In this document: positions 7,817-16,694 of the stretch, piece after piece
Layout of the letters: the number at the start of each line of letters is the position of its first letter
How positions within the stretch are numbered: position 1 is the stretch's first letter
Source of the DNA: Methanoculleus sp.
Lineage (GTDB): Archaea > Halobacteriota > Methanomicrobia > Methanomicrobiales > Methanoculleaceae
Assembly: GCF_020696975.1 (NCBI RefSeq)
Contig: NZ_JAJGBK010000012.1
Coordinates: forward strand, 1 to 60,610
Direction: 5' to 3'
DNA: 60,610 nt
Notes under the pieces: generated by a model
Databases searched by the model: none
The model's input: only the letters and a program-made list of their open reading frames with translations
Told to the model about the DNA's origin: nothing
Made by a program: the position numbers and the translations under genes

Positions 7817-8458
7817 ATGGCGACCAGAGATGACGGTGCCGGAGCGTGGTACCACAAGGGCCAGGCTCTCTGCAACACCAGGGACTACAGTAAAGCGATC
7901 GCGTGCTACGACAGGGCCCTTGAACTCGCCCCCGACGATCCTCTCCTCTGGAGGCGGAAGGGGTACGCGCTCCTCAAGGCCGGTCGCTACGCCGAGGCGC
8001 TCGCCTGTTTCGATCAAGCGCTCGCCATTGATCCCCGCGACGCGATGGCCTGGCAACGGAAGGGCTACGTTCTCGCCTGCATGGGGAGGAGCGAAGATGC
8101 CGTCGCCTGCTGCGATGAGGCGCTCACGCTGAACCCGGAGCACATTCTCGCCTGGCAGAGCAGGGGGTGGGTGCTCGGGGCCATGTGCCGCTATGACGAG
8201 GCGGCGGCCTGTTTTGAAGCGATCATCCGGATCGATCCCGACCGCGAGTCCGCGGCCTGGCACCGGGAGCGTATGCGTGAGAGGAGAGACCTTGAGGCGC
8301 TCGCGGCCGAGATCAGGGAGGCGGAGCGGATCATCGATGTGCCGGCCTGCATCCGTGACGTTGCCCGGGAGCGGGACTATGAAAACGCCGGACTCGCCCG
8401 GATGGTGCTCCGGGAACTCGCCCGCAGGGCAGAGGAACCGCCGGTTCAGCGGCCGTGA
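7817..8458 (+). CDS. TPR-repeat protein
   Basis: A 213-residue protein with four consecutive tetratricopeptide repeats (about residues 9-140), each built on W..KG..L....Y..A..C.D.AL...P, followed by a charged helical tail with no repeat. TPRs form protein-binding superhelices, so a scaffold role is likely, but the partner is unknown. The ATG at 7817 is preferred to an in-frame TTG seven codons earlier. It has no signal peptide. It stands alone, convergent with gltX. Confidence 0.8.
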   Translation: MATRDDGAGAWYHKGQALCNTRDYSKAIACYDRALELAPDDPLLWRRKGYALLKAGRYAEALACFDQALAIDPRDAMAWQRKGYVLACMGRSEDAVACCDEALTLNPEHILAWQSRGWVLGAMCRYDEAAACFEAIIRIDPDRESAAWHRERMRERRDLEALAAEIREAERIIDVPACIRDVARERDYENAGLARMVLRELARRAEEPPVQRP

Positions 8459-8556
8459 GTTACGACGGACCAAAGGGAGCGTGGGAAGAACTCAGGTCTT
8501 CGGGTGGGTTGCAGGTAGCCTTACGATCTAAAAAGAGGGGCTCTGCCCCTGCCCCT

Positions 8557-10245
8557 TCACCGGTGCGCGAAGTACGCGCTCACCCGGCCGCCGTCGACCG
8601 AGTCGATCCGGGCAAACCCGATCCGCTCGAACTGGACGACGTTATCCGCCTCGCCGGCGACTAACGGTTCGCAGAACCCTTCGAGGCTCCCGTCCTGCCG
8701 CAGAAGCGTGCAGGGGAGTTTCGTCTCCGCCGGGAGCCACTGGATGATCGGCGCCTTCTCGCGCCGTGCTTCATCGAGCGAGTCGCCTGCGTAGGTGACC
8801 CGTAGCACATCCCCGTCCTGCGCGATCCTGATATTGTAGAGGTCCTTTAGCCGGACCATGCTCCGTCCCTCGATATCCGCCCGCGGGAGGAGGATCCTGC
8901 CGGCGGTCGCAAGGGTCCGGACCCCCCGGGCGGGGTCGTTCGGGTGGAGGGCCGCGTGGGCCTCGTGCCGTGGAGCGCCCTCGACGGTCACCTCGACCGG
9001 GTCGGGGACGAAGAAGTAGCGGTTCGCCTTCGGGTCGACGAGCTCCTTGTTCTTGGCGTAGAGGTTCTCCCACGAGAACGATATATCCGTCTCCCCGATC
9101 CCGATATCGACCATGGCGTTCCGGACTGCATCGGCCTCGATGCCGCGGCGGGCGATCGCCCGCAGCGTCCCGAGATGGATATCGTCCCACCCGGTGTAAA
9201 GGCCGCTCTCTATCCCTTCGCGCATCCCGGACGTCGAGAGGACGACGCCCGATATCCCCATCCGGCCATAGTGGCGGTAGACCGGTGGTTTCCAGCCGAA
9301 ATAATCGAAGATGTAGCGCTGCCGTCTCGTGTTTGCGATGTGGTCCTTCCCGCGGATGACATGAGTGATCCCGAGGAGGTGGTCGTCCACCGCGACCGAG
9401 AAGTTCATCAGCGGAAAGACCGTGGCGTCCACCCGCGGGTGGAGGGGTTCGCTCACGATCCGCATCGCGGAGTAGTCCCGCATCGCGGGGTCGGGGTGTG
9501 TGAGGTCCGTCTTCACCCGGACGGTCACGTCCCCCTCGTAGAACTCCCCGTCAAGCATCTGCTGCCAGAGTTCCAGGTTCTCCTCCACCGTCTGCTCCCG
9601 GCAGGGGCAGGCCTTCCCCTTGAGTTTAAGTTCCCTGAACCGTTCCGACTCGCAGACGCAGACGTAGGCGCCGCCGAGTTCGATGAGCTTCCTGCAGAGG
9701 TCGTAGTAGATATCGAGTCGGTCGCTCTGGTAGACGACATCGGTGATCCCGAGCCCCAGCCACGCGATATCCTCCTGCACCATCCCATACGCCTCGGGGT
9801 CGACCCGTCTTGGGTCTGTATCCTCGATACGGAGGACGTACCGGCCCCCGTAGCGCCTGACATAGTAATCGTTCAGAATAGAGGCCCGGGCGTGCCCGAG
9901 GTGGAGCGGCCCGCTCGGGTTCGGGGCAAACCGCATCACCACGCCGTTCTCGGCGCCCTCGAGCGCGGGAAGTTCCCGCGAGCGCTCATGCGTCGTCTCG
10001 GTGAGTTCGGCGAGGAGTTCGGGAGCGAGTTCCTCAAGGCGGCTCTTGCGGTCGGACTGGCTCATCGCCGCCACCTCCGCGACCACCTTTCCTGCGAGGG
10101 GACCCAGTTCCCTTGCCCTGCTCCGGAACTCAGGGTGCTTACCGAGCACCGTGCCGATGACCGTCCCGCTTTTTGGGGCGCTATCGTGCTTTACAGCGTT
10201 CTGGAGGGCGTAGACAAAGAGCAGATGCTCGAGATCGGTGTCCAT
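8557..10245 (-). CDS. gltX: Glutamyl-tRNA synthetase, archaeal type
   Basis: A 562-residue class I aminoacyl-tRNA synthetase. The HIGH-type motif is HLGH within PSGPLHLGHARAS (near residue 115) and the second signature is VLSTSGM. The C-terminal half is the beta-barrel anticodon-binding domain of the archaeal GluRS/GlnRS type. It charges tRNA-Glu, and in archaea it is normally non-discriminating and also makes Glu-tRNA-Gln for GatDE. The start MDTDLEHLLFVYALQN was chosen because earlier in-frame codons run into the idsA stop region. It is the last gene of the isoprenoid operon, 4 nt after idsA. Confidence 0.95.
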   Translation of the reverse strand: MDTDLEHLLFVYALQNAVKHDSAPKSGTVIGTVLGKHPEFRSRARELGPLAGKVVAEVAAMSQSDRKSRLEELAPELLAELTETTHERSRELPALEGAENGVVMRFAPNPSGPLHLGHARASILNDYYVRRYGGRYVLRIEDTDPRRVDPEAYGMVQEDIAWLGLGITDVVYQSDRLDIYYDLCRKLIELGGAYVCVCESERFRELKLKGKACPCREQTVEENLELWQQMLDGEFYEGDVTVRVKTDLTHPDPAMRDYSAMRIVSEPLHPRVDATVFPLMNFSVAVDDHLLGITHVIRGKDHIANTRRQRYIFDYFGWKPPVYRHYGRMGISGVVLSTSGMREGIESGLYTGWDDIHLGTLRAIARRGIEADAVRNAMVDIGIGETDISFSWENLYAKNKELVDPKANRYFFVPDPVEVTVEGAPRHEAHAALHPNDPARGVRTLATAGRILLPRADIEGRSMVRLKDLYNIRIAQDGDVLRVTYAGDSLDEARREKAPIIQWLPAETKLPCTLLRQDGSLEGFCEPLVAGEADNVVQFERIGFARIDSVDGGRVSAYFAHR

Positions 10246-10249
10246 GGTT

Positions 10250-11215
10250 TCAGTTGCCCCGGTCGATGAAGAAGTCTGCAATCTCTGAGAGCAAGTTCTT
10301 TTCTTCCGAGTCTGGAAGGATCGAGAGCGCTTCTTTTGCGACAGCCGCCCGCTCGACCGCTCTCGCCCGGACCTCGTCGATGACGCCTGCACCCTCCAGC
10401 CGGGCGATCAGGTCGTTGATCTCCTCGGCCGAGAGGCTCCTCCGGTAGGGGACAAGGTCGATCCCCTTCTCACGCGCCCGGATCGCGATCAGGGTCTGCT
10501 TCCCTTCCCGGATATCCGACGCCTGGTCCTTGCCGCTCTTCTCGGTGCTCGCAAGGAGGTCGATGAGGTCGTCTTGGATCTGGAAGGCGACGCCGCTGTT
10601 TAATCCGAATTGGTAGAGGGCATCGGCCTGGATCGGGGTCGCCCCCGCAAGGATCCCGCCGATGGCGGCAGACGCGCCGTAGAGAACACCGGTCTTCTTG
10701 CTGACCATCTCCAGGTACTCCGCCTCCGAGACGTCTTCCCTCTTCTCAAACGCCATATCCATGCTCTGCCCGTCGCAGATCTCGGCGCATGTCCGGGCAA
10801 GCATCTTTGTCGCCCGGACCTTTGCGGCGTCGGTGGCGTCCGAGAGGCAGATGAACTCGAACGCCTTCGCGTAGAGCACATCGCCTGCGAGGATCGCCGT
10901 CGGCTCGTCCCAGACCGTATGCACCGTCGGGACGCCGCGCCGGACAACGTCGCCGTCCATGATGTCGTCATGGATGAGGGTGAAGTTGTGGGTCAGTTCA
11001 AGCGCGAGGGCTGCAGGGATCAGGTCGTCCGAACTCCCTTTCCTCACTGCATCCGCGGCGAGTATGACGACCGCCGGACGGAGCCGTTTGCCGCCTGCAA
11101 GCAGCAGGTGGGCGCTCGCCCGGAAGAGGTCGCCGTGGACATCTCCGAAGTAGCGGTGGATTACCTTGTCAAATCTGTCAGCATTCTTCTCCAGGTAGTC
11201 TTGTAGCGTCGTCAT
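10250..11215 (-). CDS. idsA: Polyprenyl (geranylgeranyl/farnesyl) diphosphate synthase
   Basis: A 321-residue trans-prenyltransferase that condenses IPP with allylic diphosphates to C15/C20 chains for archaeal lipids. The first Asp-rich motif is HDDIMDGDVVRRG (DDxxD, near residue 83) and the second is QIQDDLIDL (near 213). GGKRLRP marks the IPP-binding loop. It lies between RNase J and gltX in the same direction, downstream of fni, ipk and mvk, which make its substrates. Product chain length cannot be decided safely by eye. Confidence 0.95.
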   Translation of the reverse strand: MTTLQDYLEKNADRFDKVIHRYFGDVHGDLFRASAHLLLAGGKRLRPAVVILAADAVRKGSSDDLIPAALALELTHNFTLIHDDIMDGDVVRRGVPTVHTVWDEPTAILAGDVLYAKAFEFICLSDATDAAKVRATKMLARTCAEICDGQSMDMAFEKREDVSEAEYLEMVSKKTGVLYGASAAIGGILAGATPIQADALYQFGLNSGVAFQIQDDLIDLLASTEKSGKDQASDIREGKQTLIAIRAREKGIDLVPYRRSLSAEEINDLIARLEGAGVIDEVRARAVERAAVAKEALSILPDSEEKNLLSEIADFFIDRGN

Positions 11216-11225
11216 GCACTCTCTC

Positions 11226-12563
11226 CTACTTAATCAAGACGTTCTGCCCGTTCCTGAGGATGTGAAGGTCGTTACCCAGAGTATACCCGATCTCCTCCGC
11301 GAACTTCGCGTAGTTCCCGGTCATGCCGATATCACCGTGCGACGGGATGAGGTGCTGGGGGTTTAAGAGGTGCAGGAACTCGTAATGGTCCTCCTTGTAG
11401 GCGTGGCCCGAGACGTGCAGGTCGTCAAAGATCCGCACACCCGCCATCTTGGCGCGTGCCTCGACCAGGTAACGCTGCCCGTGGTTCATCGGGTTCGGGA
11501 TTACCCTCGCCGCGAAGAGGATCTTGTCGCCCTTCTCCAGTTTGTAGGGGGTATCCCCCATCACGATCCGTGTCAGGATGGCGCCCGACTCGCCCTGGTG
11601 GCCGGTGACGATCGGGAGGAACTTGTCCTTCCCGGTCTTCATGATCCGTCTGAGCGTCCGGTCCACGGTCCGCCGGTTGCCAAACATCGAGAGACTCTCG
11701 GGGAACCCGACCAGTTTGAGCTGTTCGGCTGCCGAGTTGTAGCGCTCCATCGACCGGCCGAGCAGGACCGGTTTCCTTCCGATCTCGTGGGCGCATTCGG
11801 CGATGGTCTTGATACGGGAGATGTGCGACGAGAACGTCGAGACGAAGAGAGCGCTCTTGTCGTCCTCGTAACTCGTGATGGTGTCCCGCACGAGGTCCCG
11901 CGCGATCTTCTCGCTCGGGCAGCGCCCGTTGTCGGCGATGTTGACACTCTCCGTGATGAGAGCGATGACACCCTCTTTCCCGATCTGCCGCAGCCGGGCG
12001 AAGTCCGGCGGCTCCCCGATCACCGGCGTCCGGTCGAGTTTGAAGTCGTTTGCGTAGACGACCGCGCCCCGCGGGGTGTGCAGGACGGGAAATACGGTAT
12101 CGATGATCGAGTGCTGGCTCCGCACGAACTCGAGCGTGAGGTGCGGGGAGATGGTGTAGCGCTGCCCGGCCTTCAGGGCGAAGAGTTTGTTGTTCACACC
12201 AAACTTCTGTTCGCCTGCAATCTGCTGCCGGATCAGTTCCGATGTGTAGGGCGTGCTGATGATCGGGGCGTTGTACCGGTGCGCCAGTTTCGGTATGGCA
12301 CCGATGTGGTCCAGGTGTCCGTGGGAACAGACGATCGCCTTGACGCTCCCCTCTACCGCATTCATGATGGTGTCATCAGGAATGGCCTTCATCTCGATCA
12401 GGTCCAGAGAATGCATGTTCTCAATATCAGCATCCTCATGGATCATCACCTGGTCGAGGCGCAGACCCATATCAAAGATGACAATCTCTTTTCCGCAGCG
12501 GACGGCAGTCATATTTCTGCCGACTTCGTTATACCCGCCCACTGCTATGATCTCAATATCCAT
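11226..12563 (-). CDS. rnj: Ribonuclease J (archaeal)
   Basis: A 445-residue metallo-beta-lactamase/beta-CASP ribonuclease. Motifs seen are CSHGHLDHIG (HxHxDH, near residue 80), the beta-CASP region with FVSTFSSHISR and TGHQGE, and C-terminal SGHAYKEDH and PSHGD. Family members are 5'-3' exoribonucleases in RNA decay and processing. The gene sits inside the isoprenoid cluster between fni and idsA, with 10 nt to idsA. An ATG start is followed by MDIEIIAVGGYNEVGRN, typical of the family. Confidence 0.92.
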   Translation of the reverse strand: MDIEIIAVGGYNEVGRNMTAVRCGKEIVIFDMGLRLDQVMIHEDADIENMHSLDLIEMKAIPDDTIMNAVEGSVKAIVCSHGHLDHIGAIPKLAHRYNAPIISTPYTSELIRQQIAGEQKFGVNNKLFALKAGQRYTISPHLTLEFVRSQHSIIDTVFPVLHTPRGAVVYANDFKLDRTPVIGEPPDFARLRQIGKEGVIALITESVNIADNGRCPSEKIARDLVRDTITSYEDDKSALFVSTFSSHISRIKTIAECAHEIGRKPVLLGRSMERYNSAAEQLKLVGFPESLSMFGNRRTVDRTLRRIMKTGKDKFLPIVTGHQGESGAILTRIVMGDTPYKLEKGDKILFAARVIPNPMNHGQRYLVEARAKMAGVRIFDDLHVSGHAYKEDHYEFLHLLNPQHLIPSHGDIGMTGNYAKFAEEIGYTLGNDLHILRNGQNVLIK

Positions 12564-12592
12564 GTAAACCTCCGTGCTTGGATGTTTTGTGA

Positions 12593-13645
12593 TTAGTCGC
12601 TTGTTTCAATCATCTGCCTGGTTAATCCGGTTATATACGTCCGTGCGTTTGAGAGGTCCCGTATTGTCCGTGACCCCGTCAGGAACATCGCCACCTCGAG
12701 TTCGCGGTGTATCGCCTCGACGGCTGTAATGAGTGCATCTTCACTCTCCATAGCCGGTTTTAAGAGGGGGAGGGCCATGCCCCCGAGATCCGCCCCGAGT
12801 GCGACTGCCTTTGCAACATCGATTCCTGATCGCAGTCCGCCCGTCGCGATGATCGGGCCTCCTGCCTTCCGCACCTCGCAGAGGCTTACCACGGTCGGTA
12901 TGCCCCAGGAGAGGAACGCTTCCCCGAGTTCGGCGAGCCTGGAGTCTTTTGCCCGCAGGCGTTCAACCTTCGCCCACGACGTGCCTCCATAACCCCCGAT
13001 ATCGATTGCGCTTGCTCCTGCCCCCCGGATTATCCTTGCAGTCCCGGCTGATATGCCGGATCCGGTTTCCTTCACGATGACCGGGTAGGAGAACTCTTCG
13101 CAGAGGGTACTAAGCGCAGCAAGGCACCCCTCTGCATTATGATCGCCTTCCGGCTGAATCGCTTCCTGAAGCGAGTTGACGTGGATGGCGATCGCCTGTG
13201 CATCGATCATCTCGACAGCCCGTTCCGCCCACTCGATGCCGTGGTCGCGGAGCTGGATGATTCCTAGGTTCGCGCAGAGGAAGGCATGCGGCGCCTCCTC
13301 CCGCACGATCGTGAAACTCTCCTCCAGTTCGGGCTTCTCCAATGCCGCTCGCTGAGAACCAACACCCATACCGAGGTTATACCGGTCGGCGACACGTGCC
13401 AGCCGCCGGTTCACCTCGAGGGTGTCCGGATGTCCTCCGGTCATCGCTGCAATGAAGAGGGGAGACCCGAGTGTCGCGCCGAGGAATCGGGTTCTGGTCT
13501 CGATCGCGTCCATATCGCACTCGGGGAGGGCGTCGTGGACCAGCCGGACATCCTTGAACCCGGGATCGCCTGCTTCAATGGGATTTTCACAGCAGATGAT
13601 CAGGTGGTCCCGTTTCCGTGAGGATGTGGCGAGTTCCCCGGTCAT
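12593..13645 (-). CDS. fni: Isopentenyl-diphosphate delta-isomerase, type 2
   Basis: A 350-residue FMN- and NADPH-dependent TIM-barrel enzyme interconverting IPP and DMAPP. Signatures are RKRDHLIICCENP at the N-terminus (substrate loop), FIAAMTGG near residue 64, GVGSQRAAL, VKETGSGIS and the Gly-rich FMN phosphate loops IDIGGYGGTSWA and TGGLRSG. It overlaps the ipk stop by 4 nt, implying translational coupling. It completes conversion of ipk product into both C5 units used by idsA. Confidence 0.95.
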   Translation of the reverse strand: MTGELATSSRKRDHLIICCENPIEAGDPGFKDVRLVHDALPECDMDAIETRTRFLGATLGSPLFIAAMTGGHPDTLEVNRRLARVADRYNLGMGVGSQRAALEKPELEESFTIVREEAPHAFLCANLGIIQLRDHGIEWAERAVEMIDAQAIAIHVNSLQEAIQPEGDHNAEGCLAALSTLCEEFSYPVIVKETGSGISAGTARIIRGAGASAIDIGGYGGTSWAKVERLRAKDSRLAELGEAFLSWGIPTVVSLCEVRKAGGPIIATGGLRSGIDVAKAVALGADLGGMALPLLKPAMESEDALITAVEAIHRELEVAMFLTGSRTIRDLSNARTYITGLTRQMIETSD

Positions 13646-14406
13646 GATACTCCCCGTCCGGTTATGGTTGTCCCGTCGTGCCCGGTGCCGTCCAGGAACC
13701 GGCCGACCTTTGAGACGTGGAAGATATGCGACTCGGTCCCGGCATCGGCCAGCGCCAGGAGTTCCGCGATCTTGCCTCGCATGCCCCCGGTCACGTCGGT
13801 GTTCGACGATCCCCCGATATCAAGCGTCTCCATGACGGACCGGTCGATGCGCGGAACGACAACCCCGTTCTGCAGCACGCCGGGGACGTCTGTTGCAAGA
13901 CCCACTCGCCTGCTCGAAAGAGCGACGGCAAGCCGGGTCACCAGCTGATCGCCTGATACGATGCACGACCCCTGCAGGCGGTCCATCACCACATCGCCGT
14001 GCAGCACGGGCACAATGCCGTGTTCTGTCATCTCGGCAATATGGCGGGTCTCAAGCGAGGCCAGACGTCCGCCTTCGGCGAGAGCGAGATCCAGCGGATG
14101 GATGCCGACCGCCTCGACCCCCGCATCCCGCAGGGCATCGACGACCGCGGCGTTCAGGCGTGAGACGGCAGCGTGTGTATGGTAGACGCCGGGGACGTTC
14201 TCTCTCGTGAGGCCGTCGTTGATATGGTAACGCCGGGCTTCCGGGTGCCCGCACGATCCCGCACCGTGGACGAGCACGAGCGCGGAGGCTCTCCGCGTGG
14301 CGAGGTCTGCCGCAATCCCGCGCAGGCGGGTGTGGTCGATCGCACAATCGCCCGACTTGTCGGTGATCACGCTCCCTCCCAGTTTCAGTATCACGGTCTC
14401 AGTCAT
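13642..14406 (-). CDS. ipk: Isopentenyl phosphate kinase
   Basis: A 254-residue amino acid kinase-fold enzyme that phosphorylates isopentenyl phosphate to IPP, the last step of the archaeal mevalonate variant. It begins MTETVILKLGGSVITDKS, and HGAGSCGHPEA carries the catalytic His-containing loop. DVTGGMRGK is the nucleotide-binding loop. The start at 14406 overlaps the mvk stop by 8 nt; a longer upstream reading (37 more codons) would lie within mvk and was rejected. The adjacent mvk and fni genes support the assignment. Confidence 0.93.
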   Translation of the reverse strand: MTETVILKLGGSVITDKSGDCAIDHTRLRGIAADLATRRASALVLVHGAGSCGHPEARRYHINDGLTRENVPGVYHTHAAVSRLNAAVVDALRDAGVEAVGIHPLDLALAEGGRLASLETRHIAEMTEHGIVPVLHGDVVMDRLQGSCIVSGDQLVTRLAVALSSRRVGLATDVPGVLQNGVVVPRIDRSVMETLDIGGSSNTDVTGGMRGKIAELLALADAGTESHIFHVSKVGRFLDGTGHDGTTITGRGVS

Positions 14407-15268
14407 GCTTCTCTTTTCTCGCACCATCCGTATCGATGGTGGTGATGATTGCCCTTCCTTCGCAGGCCTCGATGGCCCCGGCGACCCGGCTCTTTGCCCG
14501 CCGGGGGCAGAGGGCAATGATGCACCCGCCGCCTCCGGCTCCCGTTATCTTTGCTCCGTAGGCGCCGCTTGCCCGGGCCGCAAGGACGAGTTTGCTGCTT
14601 GCCGGATGCCCCACACCGAGCGCCTCCAGGAGAGCGTTGTTCATGTCCATGCACTGCCCCAGGTCTTTGGGGTTGTTGATGCTATGGAGGGCGGAGAGCG
14701 TCACGGCCCCGATGGCATCGAGTATCGGGTTTGCAATCTCCGGATGCTTTCTCTGCAGGTTCCCGACCAGTTCGACCATCTTTGCGGTGCTGTGCGGCAC
14801 CAGGGTGTTTCCGACGACGAGCTGCAGCCCCTGCGGGGGGAGTCTCCTCTTCGAGTTGCCGGTGATGAGCACCATCCCCCCGTTTGCGCAGACATAGGTG
14901 TCGGTCGGGCTTGCCCGTCCGTTCTGGACCTTTTTTTCTATGGCGAACGCCATATCCGCAATATCCTCGCGGGTGCGCCCGAGATCGAACTCATCGTTGA
15001 TCGCAGAGAGGGTCGCGACCGTCACCGCGGCCGACGATCCAAGCCCGGACGAACTCTGGAGCTGCGAATGGACGTAAACACTGCCCCGGACACCCATTCG
15101 TTCGAAACACTCGTTGATATACGGCGACTTCGGGCGCGTTGGGTTGCGGGATTTCCGCACCGTGACAAAGACACGGGGCTTGATTGCCATTGCTACGCCC
15201 GGCTTTCCATAGACGACTGCATGCTCGCCGAACAGGAAGACCTTGCCCGGCGCACTCCACGTTGCCAA
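14399..15268 (-). CDS. mvk: Mevalonate kinase
   Basis: A 289-residue GHMP kinase that phosphorylates mevalonate. N-terminal SAPGKVFLFGEHAVVYG, the ATP loop SSGLGSSAAVTVA (near residue 95) and C-terminal KITGAGGGGC (motif 3) are all clear. Translation appears to begin at TTG, with GGTGGTG just upstream, directly after the MEMO stop codon (0 nt spacing). Being slightly shorter than bacterial homologues is normal for archaea. It is the first isoprenoid gene of the operon. Confidence 0.95.
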   Translation of the reverse strand: MATWSAPGKVFLFGEHAVVYGKPGVAMAIKPRVFVTVRKSRNPTRPKSPYINECFERMGVRGSVYVHSQLQSSSGLGSSAAVTVATLSAINDEFDLGRTREDIADMAFAIEKKVQNGRASPTDTYVCANGGMVLITGNSKRRLPPQGLQLVVGNTLVPHSTAKMVELVGNLQRKHPEIANPILDAIGAVTLSALHSINNPKDLGQCMDMNNALLEALGVGHPASSKLVLAARASGAYGAKITGAGGGGCIIALCPRRAKSRVAGAIEACEGRAIITTIDTDGARKEKHD

Positions 15269-16057
15269 TCACACCACCGCTATCGCTGCATACCCCACTA
15301 CCTGATTGAAGTCCTCTGTCACATCGCCGCTGGTCGTATACCGCAAGAGTTCCCCCCTGCTTGCTCCGAGGGAACTGCACGCGATGCACATGGCCGATAT
15401 CGGGCCGTAGCCGCATGCCGTGGCGCCGGTCTCCTGGAGCCGCCGATAAAACTCACGGGTGTCCAGGGTTTTGAGCGCATCGATCGCGTAGAGGTCCTGG
15501 CGACGGGCTGCCTCTTCGGGGACGTAGTGGGAGAAGTCGCTTGAGGCGACGATCCGGACGTCCCTTCCTGTGCGCCGTGTCGCCTGGAGCAGGTGCTCCG
15601 CGAGCCTTGCCGCCGCCTCGTGACTCTGGTCTCCCATCATGATGGGCACAACCCTTGCTCGCGGAAACCGGTACTTGATGATGGGCATCTGCACCTCGAT
15701 CGAGTGCTCGTTTCGGTGCGATGCCTCATCGACCTCGATATCCAGCGCATCGACAAACTCTGTATCGACATCGACGATCCCGAGGGGAGTCTCCCACGGC
15801 ACGGCAGAGACACCGGTCGTATAGCCCCGGTGACTCGGACCGATGACCAGAAGTGTCCCGTCAAAATCAGGTGGTATGGTGGAGAAGGCACAGGCTGCGG
15901 TCTCTCCTGAGTAGACGTAGCCCGCGTGAGGGGAGACGATGCCCCGGGCATCGATACCCGGGGCCCTCCTCTGGAAGAATGTCTCCAGCAGTTGCTCCAG
16001 ATGCCTGGGCTCGGCAGGATAGAACATTCCCGCTACACTGCATGGGCGCATATCCAT
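15269..16057 (-). CDS. MEMO family protein (AmmeMemoRadiSam system protein B)
   Basis: A 262-residue MEMO-type protein related to class III extradiol dioxygenase folds. Visible signatures are AGMFYPAEP near the N-terminus, SPHAGYVYSGETAA (near residue 44), GPSHRGY and SSDFSHY. The biochemical role in archaea is not settled; it often neighbours an AMMECR1 gene and a radical SAM gene, neither of which is adjacent here. It precedes mvk with no gap and is probably in the same operon. Three possible starts lie close together; the first ATG was used. Confidence 0.88.
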   Translation of the reverse strand: MDMRPCSVAGMFYPAEPRHLEQLLETFFQRRAPGIDARGIVSPHAGYVYSGETAACAFSTIPPDFDGTLLVIGPSHRGYTTGVSAVPWETPLGIVDVDTEFVDALDIEVDEASHRNEHSIEVQMPIIKYRFPRARVVPIMMGDQSHEAAARLAEHLLQATRRTGRDVRIVASSDFSHYVPEEAARRQDLYAIDALKTLDTREFYRRLQETGATACGYGPISAMCIACSSLGASRGELLRYTTSGDVTEDFNQVVGYAAIAVV

Positions 16058-16084
16058 CAAGATTGAGCTCTGTGCCTTCGGATC

Positions 16085-16693
16085 TTATAACTCTGTCTCA
16101 AAGTCTTCGGGAGTAAGTGATGTGGCAACACCGCGCAGGCGGAGCAGCTCCTTTGTCAGGAGGTAGTAGATCATCGAGAGGGCTTTGCGGCCCTTGTTGT
16201 TTGTCGGGATGACCACATCGACGTACTTCGTCATGTTGTTGGTATCGCAGAGGGCGACGATCGGGATACCCGCCTGGACCGCCTCGGTGATCGCCTGGGA
16301 GTCACCGATGGGGTCGGTCACGACGATCACGTCAGGCTCGATGTACTTGTTCAGGCGCTGGTTGGTGAGCATTCCGGGGATGAAACGGCCGATGACCGCC
16401 ATGCCGCCGATAGCGTCGGCGAACTTCTTTGCCGGGTACTGGCCATACTGCCGGGAGGTGACGACCAGGACTTTTGCGGGTTCGTACTGCGAGAGGAACT
16501 TCGCCGCGGTCTTGACCCGCTCGTCGGTCGCCTGGATGTCCAGGATGTAGAGCCCATCCCCGCGGACGCGGTAGATGAACTTCATCATGTCTTTGCTCTT
16601 CTGCTGGGTGCCGATGTGCACGCCTGCTGCGAGGTACTCTTCCACAGGTACCAGTGGTTCTTTCAGTTCGATCTCAAGTTCGTTTCCAGTCAA
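16085..16693 (-). CDS. rps2: 30S ribosomal protein uS2
   Basis: A 202-residue small-subunit protein of archaeal length. Signatures are [30 protein letters not shown] and the LCDTNN region. It follows enolase by 1 nt and ends the RNA polymerase/ribosomal protein operon. The order rpoN-rpoK-eno-rps2 is the familiar euryarchaeal arrangement, supporting co-transcription. Confidence 0.96.
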   Translation of the reverse strand: MTGNELEIELKEPLVPVEEYLAAGVHIGTQQKSKDMMKFIYRVRGDGLYILDIQATDERVKTAAKFLSQYEPAKVLVVTSRQYGQYPAKKFADAIGGMAVIGRFIPGMLTNQRLNKYIEPDVIVVTDPIGDSQAITEAVQAGIPIVALCDTNNMTKYVDVVIPTNNKGRKALSMIYYLLTKELLRLRGVATSLTPEDFETEL

Positions 16694-16694
16694 G

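Noticed and set aside
8944-10269. 441-codon open frame on the plus strand
   Set aside because: It lies antisense to gltX, whose motifs are unmistakable, and has no recognisable domain or ribosome-binding site.
11370-12596. 408-codon open frame on the plus strand
   Set aside because: It is antisense to RNase J and has a biased composition typical of a shadow frame.
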